Assembly (NCBI GenBank): GCA_022496185.1
Contig: WTXG01000295.1
Location: 1-42,276 of the forward strand
Direction: 5' to 3'
Source: Multifurca ochricompacta
Lineage: Eukaryota; Basidiomycota; Agaricomycetes; Russulales; Russulaceae
DNA: 42,276 bases
This document shows, one piece after another, positions 28,368 through 37,419 of this stretch (positions within the stretch are counted from its first letter, which is position 1; each line of letters starts with the position of its first letter). The translations under genes and the position numbers were made by a program. The notes beneath the pieces were generated by a model. The model did no database searches and had not been told where the DNA came from. It worked only from the letters and a program-made list of their open reading frames with translations.

Positions 28368-30779
28368 ACCCTGTTTACAAAGATGGATATCTGCTGGGGG
28401 TACAACAACATCCGCATAGTTCCAGAAGACTGATGGAAAGCAGCCTTTAAGACAAACCGCGGTCTATATGAACCAAACATCATGTTCTTCGGTTTGACAA
28501 ATTCCCCTGCAACCTTCCAGACAATGATGAATGCTGAATTCCGCAAAGAACTTAACGAACGCGATGACTCCGGGAAGGCCTGGTTCACCATATACATGGA
28601 CGACATTCTAATCCACATGGACCATGACATTCGCAATCACCAATCTAAAGTACATCGCATCTTAGATAAGCTGAATAACTTAGATCTTTATCTAAAACCG
28701 GAGAAGTGCGCCTTTGAACAAACACGCATAGAATATCTTGGACTGATTCTGGAGGCAAACCAAGTGCATATGGACCCAGTGAAAGTGGAAGGTGTGGCCA
28801 CCTGGAGAACGCCGACTACAGTCAAAGAAATCCGATCGTTTTTGGGTTTTTGCCAATTCTACTGTTGGTTCATCCAGGGATTTAGTAAGATCGCGGCCCC
28901 ACTAAACACCCTCACAAGCGCAAAGAACCCCTGGAAGTGGACGGCTACAGAGCAAAATGCATTTGATACCCTCAAACAGCGAGTTACCTCTCAACCAGTG
29001 TTAGCGCAACCCGACTTCGATAAACCCTTCATCGTAGATGCGGACGCTTCCAGATATGCTCTAGGCGCCACCCTTAGCCAGAAGGATCACGATGACCGAC
29101 TTCACCCTATCGCCTATCTGTCCAAAACCTTAGATGCAACGCAGCACAACTGGGACATCTATGATCGTGAACTATTTGCTATCATTATTGCATTTAGATC
29201 ATGGCGTCAGTATCTTCTCGGTGCTAAACACAAAGTCCAAGTTCGCACCGATCACAATAACCTACAGTATTTCAAGGCACCCCAAAAACTCAATCAAAGA
29301 CAGGCCAGATGGCTCCAAGAAATTGCAGACTTCGATTTCACTCTTGAGCATGTCCCAGGAAAGCTGCATACGGTCGCTGATATGCTCTTGTGACGACCAG
29401 ATGCAGATCGCGGATTAGAAGACAACGATGAGGTCACTGTTTTACTGGCAGAATTATTCATCAGGACATTGCAACCAGTGAAACGTCCATTCCCTCAGAC
29501 TCTTCCTGAACGATGCAAGATCCTTCAACAATACCATGATCATATCCTGGCAGGACACCCAGGTATCGATAAAACCACGCGTGGAGTACAATGTGAGTAC
29601 GAAGGCAGCGATCTCAAAGAATTCATACGCGATTATGTCAAGGGATGTGCCAAATGTCAGGAAAATAAGCCAAAGCTTACAAAGAAGGTGCCAACCTTCC
29701 CACTTGACATACCAGCGACGTCCAGCCCATTTCAATATATAGCTATGGATCTAATTACGGATCTCCCATCAACGGGGAAATATGACGCAGTACTCACGAT
29801 TGTAGATCAAGGATGCTCCAAAGCCGCTCGGTTTATACCCTGCACCAAAGCGATTACTGGAGAGGGTATAGCTACCCTCTACTATCGCCACCTCTTTCCA
29901 TTCTTTGGCATCCCATGACAGATAATCTTGGATCACGATCCGCGTTTCACGTCGCACTTCTCACGCACGCTTGCAAAGACTCTCAAGATCCAACAAAACT
30001 TATCTACTGCATTCCACCCACAAACTGATGGCTCCAGTGAACGTATGAATCTTTGGCTGGAACAATACCTACAACTCTGGATAAGCGATGATCAGTATAG
30101 ATGGCCAGAGTATCTACCATTGGCTGAGTATGTACACAACTCGTGGCCACATGACAAAACAAAACTCTCCCCACACACGCTACTCCATGGAATGCAATTC
30201 GACTGGAAAGGCGAGATCTTCGATACAGACGTGCCACAAGTGAATGAACGACTACAGAACCTCAGGGATGCAAGATCCAGAGCGGAAACAGTGTTCCGGA
30301 CATCAACGAATCAACCGACCTGTGTGCAATTCGACGTAGGCTCGAAGGTCTGGCTAGAGGGAAAAAACCTCAAGACACATTTCCCCTCATCAAAATTAGC
30401 CCCTCGTCAATACAGCCCATTCACAATCTTGGCCTCCATTTCCCCTGTGGCTTATTGATTAGCTCTGCCAGCCCACATGAGGATTCATGATGTATTTCAC
30501 ATCAATCTCTTATTGCCTTACCAAGAAACTGATGCTCATGGTCCGAATTACACGAGACCCCCTCCTGAACTTATTAATCAGGAAGAGGAATATGAAATCG
30601 ATGCGATCCTCAATCACCAGACTTATGGCTGATCAAGAAAGCTTCAATACCTGGTCAGCTGGAAAGGCTACCCAGCCAGCAACAATGCGTGGGTTGATGA
30701 GGCCGACTGCAATGTGCCAGACCTTCTCAAGTCCTATTACACCTCACTAGCAAGGCACCAGGGTCGGCACCAACCTTAA
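28368..30779 (+). pseudogene. pol: Gypsy-C pol part 2: RT, RNase H, integrase, chromodomain
   Basis: One frame holds RT (MDICWGYNNIRI, YMDDILIH at about 28594), RNase H (VDADASRYALG, YDRELFAI, RTDHNNLQ), integrase HHCC (HILAGHPGIDK ... CAKCQENK), core (D in MDLITDLP, D in LDHDPRF, E in SSERMNLW) and a chromodomain (YEIDAILNHQTYG ... LVSWKGYPASNNAW). TGA stops lie at 28431, 29391, 29916, 30456 and 30630, with no indel. At 29391 both CpGs of an expected TCG-CGA appear lost (TTG-TGA). The natural end is TAA 30777-30779, right after the chromodomain. Confidence 0.92.
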
Positions 30780-30864
30780 GAGGGGGAAATTTTTGCCTGA
30801 ATTTTGCTGATCTGAACCATAGCCTGCTACCTTTCCCACTAATTCCCATCCTGGCCCGCATTAG

Positions 30865-30959
30865 GTGAACAACTTGTCTCTTTCAGACAAGAAAGTTGAC
30901 CAAGATGACCCCCAGAATGAGCATGAAGACCCCTAACCAAAGCCCTCTTTTTCTTGCAG
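30865..30959 (+). other. Candidate intron before gypsy-C ORF3
   Basis: CTAAC at 30933-30937, a pyrimidine run and TTGCAG ending at 30959 make a strong fungal 3' splice site. The nearest plausible donor is AG/GTGAAC at 30865, giving 95 nt. The donor is only fair, and the upstream exon is untranslated by this choice. It could produce a separate ORF3 mRNA. Confidence 0.35.
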
Positions 30960-32031
30960 ATATGTCACTTATTAAACCAACCATAGATGCCATCAACGAT
31001 GCTGCTAATTTGGGAGCTCTCAAATACCCACATAATGCACCAACACTTCCCCCAACTCCGACCTCATCCACACCCGTCATGCATTTCTCGTTTACCATGG
31101 AGGATGACCCTGTTCAGAACATAGCCCCTGCTGTTACACTAACCACCCACAATCAAGATCTCAATCTCAATACTCATGAGTGCACACTGACCACGCTTCA
31201 GGAGGCCCAAGAGAATCTGGTGGCTGAAGTTCATGCTGAGGAAGGCGAACACTTAGATGACGATGAACCAGAGATCCTAGAGCTAGACCAACTACCGCAG
31301 GATGAGGCTATAGACTTCGACAGAACCGCGGCAGACCACCCTGGAGCCCCATTCGAACTTAATCGCCAGAGCTCTCCCTTCTTTTTCAATCAACAAATTT
31401 CTGATCATCTTGGATGTATGCACGAAGCCCGTTACATCACTTATCAGTATCGACACGCCGACCCCTGAATCGCTTGCACCATGGGAGCACATGAACCCAT
31501 TTTCTATTTTCCATTACATACTCGTCACTATCCTTGATACAGGCGCAGCGCTAACCCAGTCCTCAACACCCTACAATGACGCCTCTTTGAAGCCGACCAA
31601 GGCTTCGCTCCCCTGGTCAATTTTGCACTGGATGACCTTTGCGATCCTGGGGCCTGGGCAGAAGTCTCGTGTTACCGGTATGCCACACAACAACTCGACA
31701 TGATCCATGGAGAACTGGCGCATTGGCGGCAACAGGTGGAACAGGTCAACTGTGACATTCGAAACGCGGTTCATGCGCTGTCCTGTGGCAACGTGTACCA
31801 TCGCCTCTTTCCCTATCTCACCTATGCTTATGCTTGGGACCACCCTATGAGCCCAGAGGAAGCAATCCAATATGCACCTGACCCAGATCTTTGACTAGTA
31901 CTCCAAGTGGGTGGTATCGGCAGTTCCAGATGCCCTCAACGAAGCTGCGGCCTGCGCGTTCTCCCTCGCATCCTCGATCTTACGCAGGATGACTCAGCTT
32001 GAGGCCAAGCTGGACGCTACAGAAGGGGTGA
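30896..32031 (+). pseudogene. Gypsy-C extra 3' ORF (ORF3), unknown function
   Basis: Between the pol stop and the 3' LTR an open frame (30896-31468, continuing to 31894 past TGA stops) encodes a protein with an acidic stretch (EEGEHLDDDEPEILELD), SPFFFNQQ, ARYITYQYRHADP and a helical segment (DMIHGELAHWRQQVEQVN, then GNVYHRLFPYL). The final part up to 32037 reads in another frame (SILRRMTQLEAKLDATEG). ATG at 30962 is a likely start; it follows a good 3' splice site by 2 nt. I do not recognise the family. Position corresponds to the env slot, but I see no signal peptide or membrane segment. It resembles the gypsy-A extension at 41150-41700. Confidence 0.6.
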
Positions 32032-32697
32032 TGTGACGGTTTGTGCAGATTTGTGACATCATTCGTGACGATAATGTAACGTTTCCTTCTCTGTCGCATG
32101 TGAGCGCGCGTTTTCGATTTGTGTGACCATTCATAACAACTTGTGACACGGGTGTGATGAGTACGTCGCATGCGCTCTGATCTCTATTCCCTGTTCCTTC
32201 ATTTTATTTTCCTTGCTGAGGGCGCAACCCCTCCTTTAGTTCTCATCCTATTCTATCTCACTCCAGGGCATAACCCCTGGAGTCCATGACTACCAGGGAT
32301 ACTTATTAGAACCTTCTATTTAGCTTAGATCTTCTGATGTGCCCTCTTTGATGTGCCTTCTCAAAAGCTGTATTTAAACTACTTAGATTGTAGAGACAGA
32401 CCTTAAGTCTGTTCTCTTGTATCTAATACAGGTATCTTTGACTTCACAGAAACTTGCTTGAACTCCCCAAGTTGCAGCTTGAGGAGCCTTCTCCCCCAGT
32501 AGCTCTAGTAGGGCTGATTGCCACTACTCTCGACCTCGTTTCCTGCATGCGCCTCTCCTACAGCATCATGGGCACTTGAAACTTGAACCTGGAATAGGTC
32601 TTCTGTATTGGACCTTGAATCTTGGACGCGCCCTGCATCTTGAGGGCTTTTGAGTCTTGAAAACGCAACCTGACGCAGCAAGTACCTGGCTGTGACA
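32032..32697 (+). mobile_element. 3' LTR of gypsy-C
   Basis: 666 bp, same length as the 5' LTR, about 96.5% identical by eye. The polypurine tract AGAAGGGGTGA lies at 32021-32031. Confidence 0.95.
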
Positions 32698-32702
32698 CTA
32701 AC

Positions 32703-32890
32703 TCTCAAGTGTGGTTTGTGAGTTTTGTGTATGAGTTGTAGATTCGCTTATGCAAACTGAATGCTTGACATATTTGAATATCTACTTCCTGCATGCACAC
32801 CACTTGTGTCACTCTCAAGGTCAAGAATATACTCATATGGCATGGTGGGAAAGTGAAACTGGTATTCAAAGTCTCCAGATTCCAGCTCTA
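32703..32890 (-). other. Copia-D 3' UTR, proximal piece
   Basis: The reverse complement matches copia-1 at about 5297-5480. It joins the piece at 24456-24564 once gypsy-C and one CTAAC are removed. Confidence 0.9.
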
Positions 32891-33976
32891 TCATTCCAGC
32901 ATAAGTCCAAGTCCATTTACCATGGTTTCAAACGATGCTCTTGGTAGAGACTTAGTGAAGCCATCTGCCAGCATCTCACCTGTGGGGGTTTGCACTAACT
33001 CAATTATGTGTGATTCAATGTACCCCCTAATGGCATGGTACTTGATCAGTATATGCTTTGACCGCCTTCCTGTGACTGGGTTTAATGCCAGATTGACAGC
33101 ACCCTTATTGTCACAGTGGAGTAGAATAGGGGAGGATACCTCGTACCCTAACTCTCCCATAAAAGTCCTATACCACGCTGCCTGATTGGAAGCCTCAGAG
33201 AGGCTCATATACTTGGCTTCAGTGGTGGACTGTGCTACTGTTTTCTGCTTTCTGGAACACCAGGATATGGCACCATTTGCTAAGAAAAACACGTAGCCTG
33301 AGGTTGAGTGGCAGTCCTCTTGATCTCCCCATGAGGAATCTGCAAAGCCATGAAGGCCACTCTCCCCATTCCCTCCAGAATACCGCAACTTGCAGTCTTT
33401 TGTACTATTTAAGTATTTTAGGACATATTTTGCAAGTCACATATGATCTTGAGAGGGGTTGGAAGCATATTGGCTAAGGCGTGCCACAGCAAAACTGATA
33501 TCGGGTCTGCTTCCAATCTGCACCCATAGCAGAGACCCCATCAACTGTTGGTACTTCTTTATTTCAGAAGTAGATGCCTGGCCATCAAACTTGACCAGAT
33601 GTACATCAGCGCCAGAGGGGAGAGGAGTATATACTCGGTTGGAATCCCTCATCCCAAACTTCTCAATGATAGATAAAACGTAGGCTGCTTGGTCAATATC
33701 CAGTGTCTTGTTAGGACGATCCCTGGTGATGTTAACTCCAAGGTACGACTGGATTTCTCCCAAGTCAGTCATCTCATATCAATTAGATAGAGCTGACTTC
33801 AGCCATGTTATCTTATCATTTGAAGATCCGAGTATAGTGATGTCATCTACATATAGAATGACATAAAGTGAATCATCCTCCTTCTTATAATGAAACACAT
33901 ATACTCCTGCATCAGAGTATGTCTGAGTGAAGCCCAGTTCATTAAGAACTGTATGGAATTGAAGATTCCATGCTCA
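32891..33976 (-). pseudogene. pol: Copia-D RT C-terminus and RNase H
   Basis: On the minus strand one frame contains RT with YVDDI (about 33850), YQQLMGSLLWVQIG and RNase H (GFADSSWG, STTEAKYMSLSEA, LHCDNKGA, ending ADGFTK and a stop at 32891). TEAK replaces TEAE of copia-1, so the catalytic glutamate is lost. TGA stops at 33976-33974, 33781-33779 and 33439-33437 interrupt it. At the first and third sites copia-1 still has CGA (ASRAWN; HIDxLAKYV region), direct evidence for C-to-T at CpG. No frameshift was found. Confidence 0.9.
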
Positions 33977-35240
33977 GGAGGCTTGTTTGAGGCCATATAA
34001 TGCTTTTTGTAGCCTACAAACTTTGGACTCTTGACCAGCAACGACAAAACCAACTGGTTGCTCCATATAAATTTCCTCATCCAGATCGCCATGTAGGAAT
34101 GCCAATTTGACATCCATCTGGTGGATTTCCCAATCCTCTAGCATAGCTAGCACTAGTAATAATCTAAGTGATTCAAATCTGGCGACTGGGGAAAATGTTT
34201 TGTCGAAGTCCACTCCTTCTACTTGGGTGAACCCTTTTGCCACGAGCCTAGCATGAAACCGTCCATCTGGTTTCAGCTTAAAAACCCATTTTGATTTGAC
34301 AGCCTTCCTTCCTTTTGGAAGATCTTCAAGGTGCCACACATTAAGTTTATCTAAGGCATCAATTTCATATTTACATGCCTCAAGCCATTCATTGGCATTG
34401 TCAGACTGCATTGCCTCCTGAAAAGTCAGGGGATCTCTATAAGAGATTCCTGCAGCATTTAGCAACTCCATATGCCCAAGTCTGGAAGAACCCTGCACAA
34501 ACTCAGCATTATCCTCATTATAAAATCGAGGATTTAAGCGGTGTGAACATCTGGGACGGGCAGTATCAAGATCTAGATCTTCCTGCACAGCCCTGTCATG
34601 CTGTTGAGATTGTGGACTTTCCCTAGTAAATACTGGTTGGGGAAGTCTGCCAACATTCTTTTTAGGTTGTCTTTTGGCACGAGTTCTCTGGGGGAGTTCA
34701 GATGGTTCCATAATTTGAGATGGAGGTGTCTGATAGATAGTTTGATCATGTGTGTCAAATTCATTTTCAGGTGTGGTAGGCTCAGGATTTACTTGAGGAG
34801 GTTCCACTACCTCCTGTTCCTCAACCTCAGCTTCCTTGTCTTCAGGAACCTGAGGAACTGTGGTTATTGCTGGTTGAGGCTGGACAGGCCTCTCAGTTTC
34901 TAAGATAAAAGGCGTAACTTTTTCCTTTTGCTTTCCCTTGCTGTCCTTGGCAAGGTTGGATGGGAAGGATCCTTCATCAAATGTCACATCTCTTGACAAT
35001 ACAAAGGATCAAGTATGCATATCCCAAAGGAGGTATCCTTTAGAGTGGGGTGCATACCCAACAAAGACTGTTTCCCTGGCTTTGTGATCCAGTTTACGTC
35101 TTTTGTCCTCTGGGACAGTATAATAGGCTAAGCAGCCAAATATCTTAAAGTATGAGACATCTGGAATGTCCCCATCCAGAAGCTCAAGTGGTGTCCTCCA
35201 CTTATTAGAGTGGATAGGCGTTCTATTGTATATGTGACAG
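33977..35240 (-). pseudogene. pol: Copia-D integrase end and RT N-terminal part
   Basis: From 35240 leftward on the minus strand: integrase C-terminus (CHIYNRTPIHSNKW, VSYFKIFGC, FVGYAPHSKGY), a TGA at 35011-35009, a Pro/Glu-rich linker, then RT (LTFQEAMQSDNANEWLEA, KSKWVFKLK, RLVAKGFTQ, QMDVKLAFLHG, ALYGLKQAS). Gypsy-A2 inserted at 35240/35241 within the integrase codons for CHIYNRT. Catalytic integrase residues lie in the missing part. Confidence 0.9.
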
Positions 35241-35836
35241 TGTTACAAACCCCACTGATCGTCTTGTTTTCTTTTCTCTATCATGTGACTCGCTGTTGGG
35301 ACATGTTGATCCCCTTTGTTGACTATGTTGTGACCGGCTTTGCCTTTGTTTGTCCCTTATCTCTGACTCATGCTGTGCTTATCGATGACTCGTACTTTAC
35401 GTCAGGATGCTTATGTATTTTCCCACCAGAATCACGACTATACCAGATTCGTCTATGTATATTCTCACCTGGCCCACCCGACTCCGTTCCCCCTTTTGGA
35501 TAGATTACAACTTCGTTGATACATCAAGTACGATACTCCGATTCAGACTCCGATCTCTATCATGTATATAAAGGCCTGCCTAGATAGCCTGTATGCCTTA
35601 GACTCAACTTCTTAATCGACTTGGTGCATTACCTTCTGGGTGATTCCTAAGACCCGACTCTTGAATCGTCTCAGTGCTTCTGGCACTCTTCTGCTCACCG
35701 ATACTAAGGGATTAGCTCCTTGGTACCGACTTCTCACCCGAACTCCGTGCACTTGAAAGACAGTGTACACCTGACTTCGTAGTTTTGCTACGCGACTTAT
35801 CACATGTTGTGACGAACGCCCACACCAGGCGTTACA
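35241..35836 (+). mobile_element. 5' LTR of gypsy-A2
   Basis: 596 bp, TGTTACAAACCCC...AGGCGTTACA. TATATAAA at 35565-35572, predicted RNA start AGACTCAACTT at 35600-35610. Over the 106 bp of 3' LTR seen there are a few differences, two being CpG-type. Confidence 0.95.
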
Positions 35837-35838
35837 TT

Positions 35839-35849
35839 AAGTCAAGTCT
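35839..35849 (+). promoter_or_regulatory. Self-primer binding site of gypsy-A2
   Basis: AAGTCAAGTCT, 2 nt after the LTR. Complementary to AGACTCGACTT (the intact form at 424-434) except at the decayed CpG, so self-priming with 11 nt is inferred. Confidence 0.65.
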
Positions 35850-35858
35850 CTCCCCACC

Positions 35859-37388
35859 GTGGCTTCATCCAGCCACAGTCAGACCTTGCACAACGAAGAA
35901 CTCATCGACCGCCGAGACGAGGATAATCTTTCACAACAAGTCCTTGGCTCTGCCGTCTGGAAAGATTTTGAAACCGAGTTTGGATACTACGTCTATCACG
36001 ACGATCAGTACCAGCCAGTTGAATACGACGAACAGAAGAGGGTCTGGTACCGTATCCGTTACTCTAGAAGCCATTGTTCCTGGGTTACCACAGGACCTGC
36101 CCCACCAGAATACGGCCTAGGACCTTGGAGAGAAAATCCTCCAGCCATCGTCACAGATTCAGAACCAGAAGAATACATCGAAGAAAGCAGCGAAGACGCA
36201 TGAGTCATAGCCACTAGTTTTACGGCTCAGACAGTTGCACCAGAGAGTACTACGTTCAGAACATCTGCTTTAGTCTCTCCCCAGATTACACGACAAACCT
36301 CAGACACCCCGACCATCACGTATCCCACAATGTCGACCATCGCTGCACAGTTACCCGACCCTGCTCCAGTTGCCCCTGCTCCGAACCTCCCTCCCCCATC
36401 AGGATGCCCCACGGGAGTCCTGCCGACCACGTTCACCAGTGACCGATCACAGAGCAAAAAGTTCATGCTCGAATTCAAGACGTTCAAAAACTTCAATCAT
36501 GATGTCCCGCAAATTGTGAACCCTTTCCAACAAACCAACCTCTTCCTCTCGCTTATCAGAGGGGATTCCGTCGATGATTGGACAATGGAGCAGATCAAAT
36601 GGCTGAACGACAGAGTTACAGCCGGGATCAGAACCACAGACGAGGATCTGTGGGATGTAGTGGCGCAAAGATTTAAAGACGCCTTCATGGATGGGCAGGC
36701 CAAACAGAAGGCTGCCAGAGAATTGAAGTCCCTCAAAATGGAGAGAGGGGACTTAGATGGCTATGTAGCCAGATTTCGCAACCTGGCCAAGAGAGCAGGG
36801 TACGATGTGAACGAGGAGGCTACGCTTGACCTCTTCTCCCAGGGGCTGCCCAACCCCCTGGTGAAAAACATCATCCAATTCCATCACCCTGAATCATGGA
36901 GCCAGTGGACAAGTGCTGCCAGAACTCAGCAGCAGGATTATCTCGACTTCCAAACACGATTTGGAGTAGACACGAAGAAGGGTAAAACCCGTGACCAGTG
37001 GAAGGTGGCATTTGGGGTAAAACCTGTTCACCCTAGAGACCCCAATGCCATGGACACATCGGCAGATCGCACTAAAGCCCGTGCAGCTCTTACCGACGAC
37101 GAAAAGAAAAACCTTATGAAGGAAGGGCGTTGCTTCCATTGCCGGGCACAAGGGCATATGTCGCGATTCTGCCCAAAGAAAACAGTTCATGCCACTGAAG
37201 CAACAGTAGCCACTGCTATCGTGACACCGCCAGTACAGAACCTACCTACCCCAATAAAAGAAAACCCGGCGACCGCCCCGAAAACTAAAGAACAGAAGGT
37301 GGCAGCTATCTGGGAGCACATGATGAACAAGGATGAGGCAGTACGCGCCTTGATTGTTGACAAGGCCTTTGGCCAGAAGGATTTTTGA
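35859..37388 (+). pseudogene. gag: Gypsy-A2 gag
   Basis: The 510-codon frame begins at GTG 35859 where copy A3 has ATG, so the start codon is lost. One TGA lies at 36201-36203. The N-terminal domain (VLGSAVWKDFETEFGYYVYH, then GPAPPEYGLGPWRENPP) is unlike other Gags here. The capsid follows (DSVDDWTMEQIKWLNDRV ... MERGDLDGYVARFRNL ... LFSQGLPNPLVKNI), then the knuckle CFHCRAQGHMSRFC (CX2CX4HX4C, about 37133-37174). The end AFGQKDF overlaps the slippery heptamer. Confidence 0.92.
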
Positions 37389-37419
37389 TCAGCTCGACCC
37401 CATCGGCCTGGGCAAGAGC
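37379..37419 (+). promoter_or_regulatory. -1 ribosomal frameshift signal, gypsy-A2 gag/pol
   Basis: GGATTTT (37379-37385) is in phase G_GAT_TTT and directly followed by the gag TGA. Six nt later a 28-nt block (37392-37419) can fold with GCTC/GAGC and CCCA/TGGG stems, a 3x3 internal loop and a 6-nt loop. Weaker than in gypsy-B and -C but of the same footprint. Conserved in copy A3. Confidence 0.7.

Larger units (their letters stand above)
24565..32697 (+). mobile_element. Gypsy-C: full-length decayed chromovirus with extra 3' ORF (TSD CTAAC)
   Basis: This 8133-bp element includes a 497-bp solo LTR in pol. LTRs are 666 bp each and the perfect duplication is CTAAC (24560-24564, 32698-32702). 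Order: LTR, self-primer site, gag, -1 frameshift, protease-RT-RNase H-integrase-chromodomain, an extra ~1.1-kb 3' ORF, polypurine tract, LTR. Gag and pol keep their frames throughout; only TGA stops interrupt them. The LTRs differ at about 23 sites, 22 being CpG transitions. Confidence 0.95.
18196..35240 (-). mobile_element. Copia-D: minus-strand copia split by gypsy-B, -C and -A2
   Basis: The native pieces are 18196-18411 and 24167-24455 (3' LTR), 24456-24564 and 32703-32890 (3' UTR), and 32891-35240 (RNase H, RT, integrase end). Gypsy-B lies in the LTR, gypsy-C in the 3' UTR, and gypsy-A2 in integrase. The 5' half is right of the window. It belongs to the copia-1 family, and the two share UTR, polypurine tract and domain sequence. 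Confidence 0.93.

Noticed and set aside
30896..31468. Gypsy-C ORF3 as a retroviral envelope gene
   Set aside because: No signal peptide, transmembrane segment or cleavage site is visible; composition is acidic and helical.
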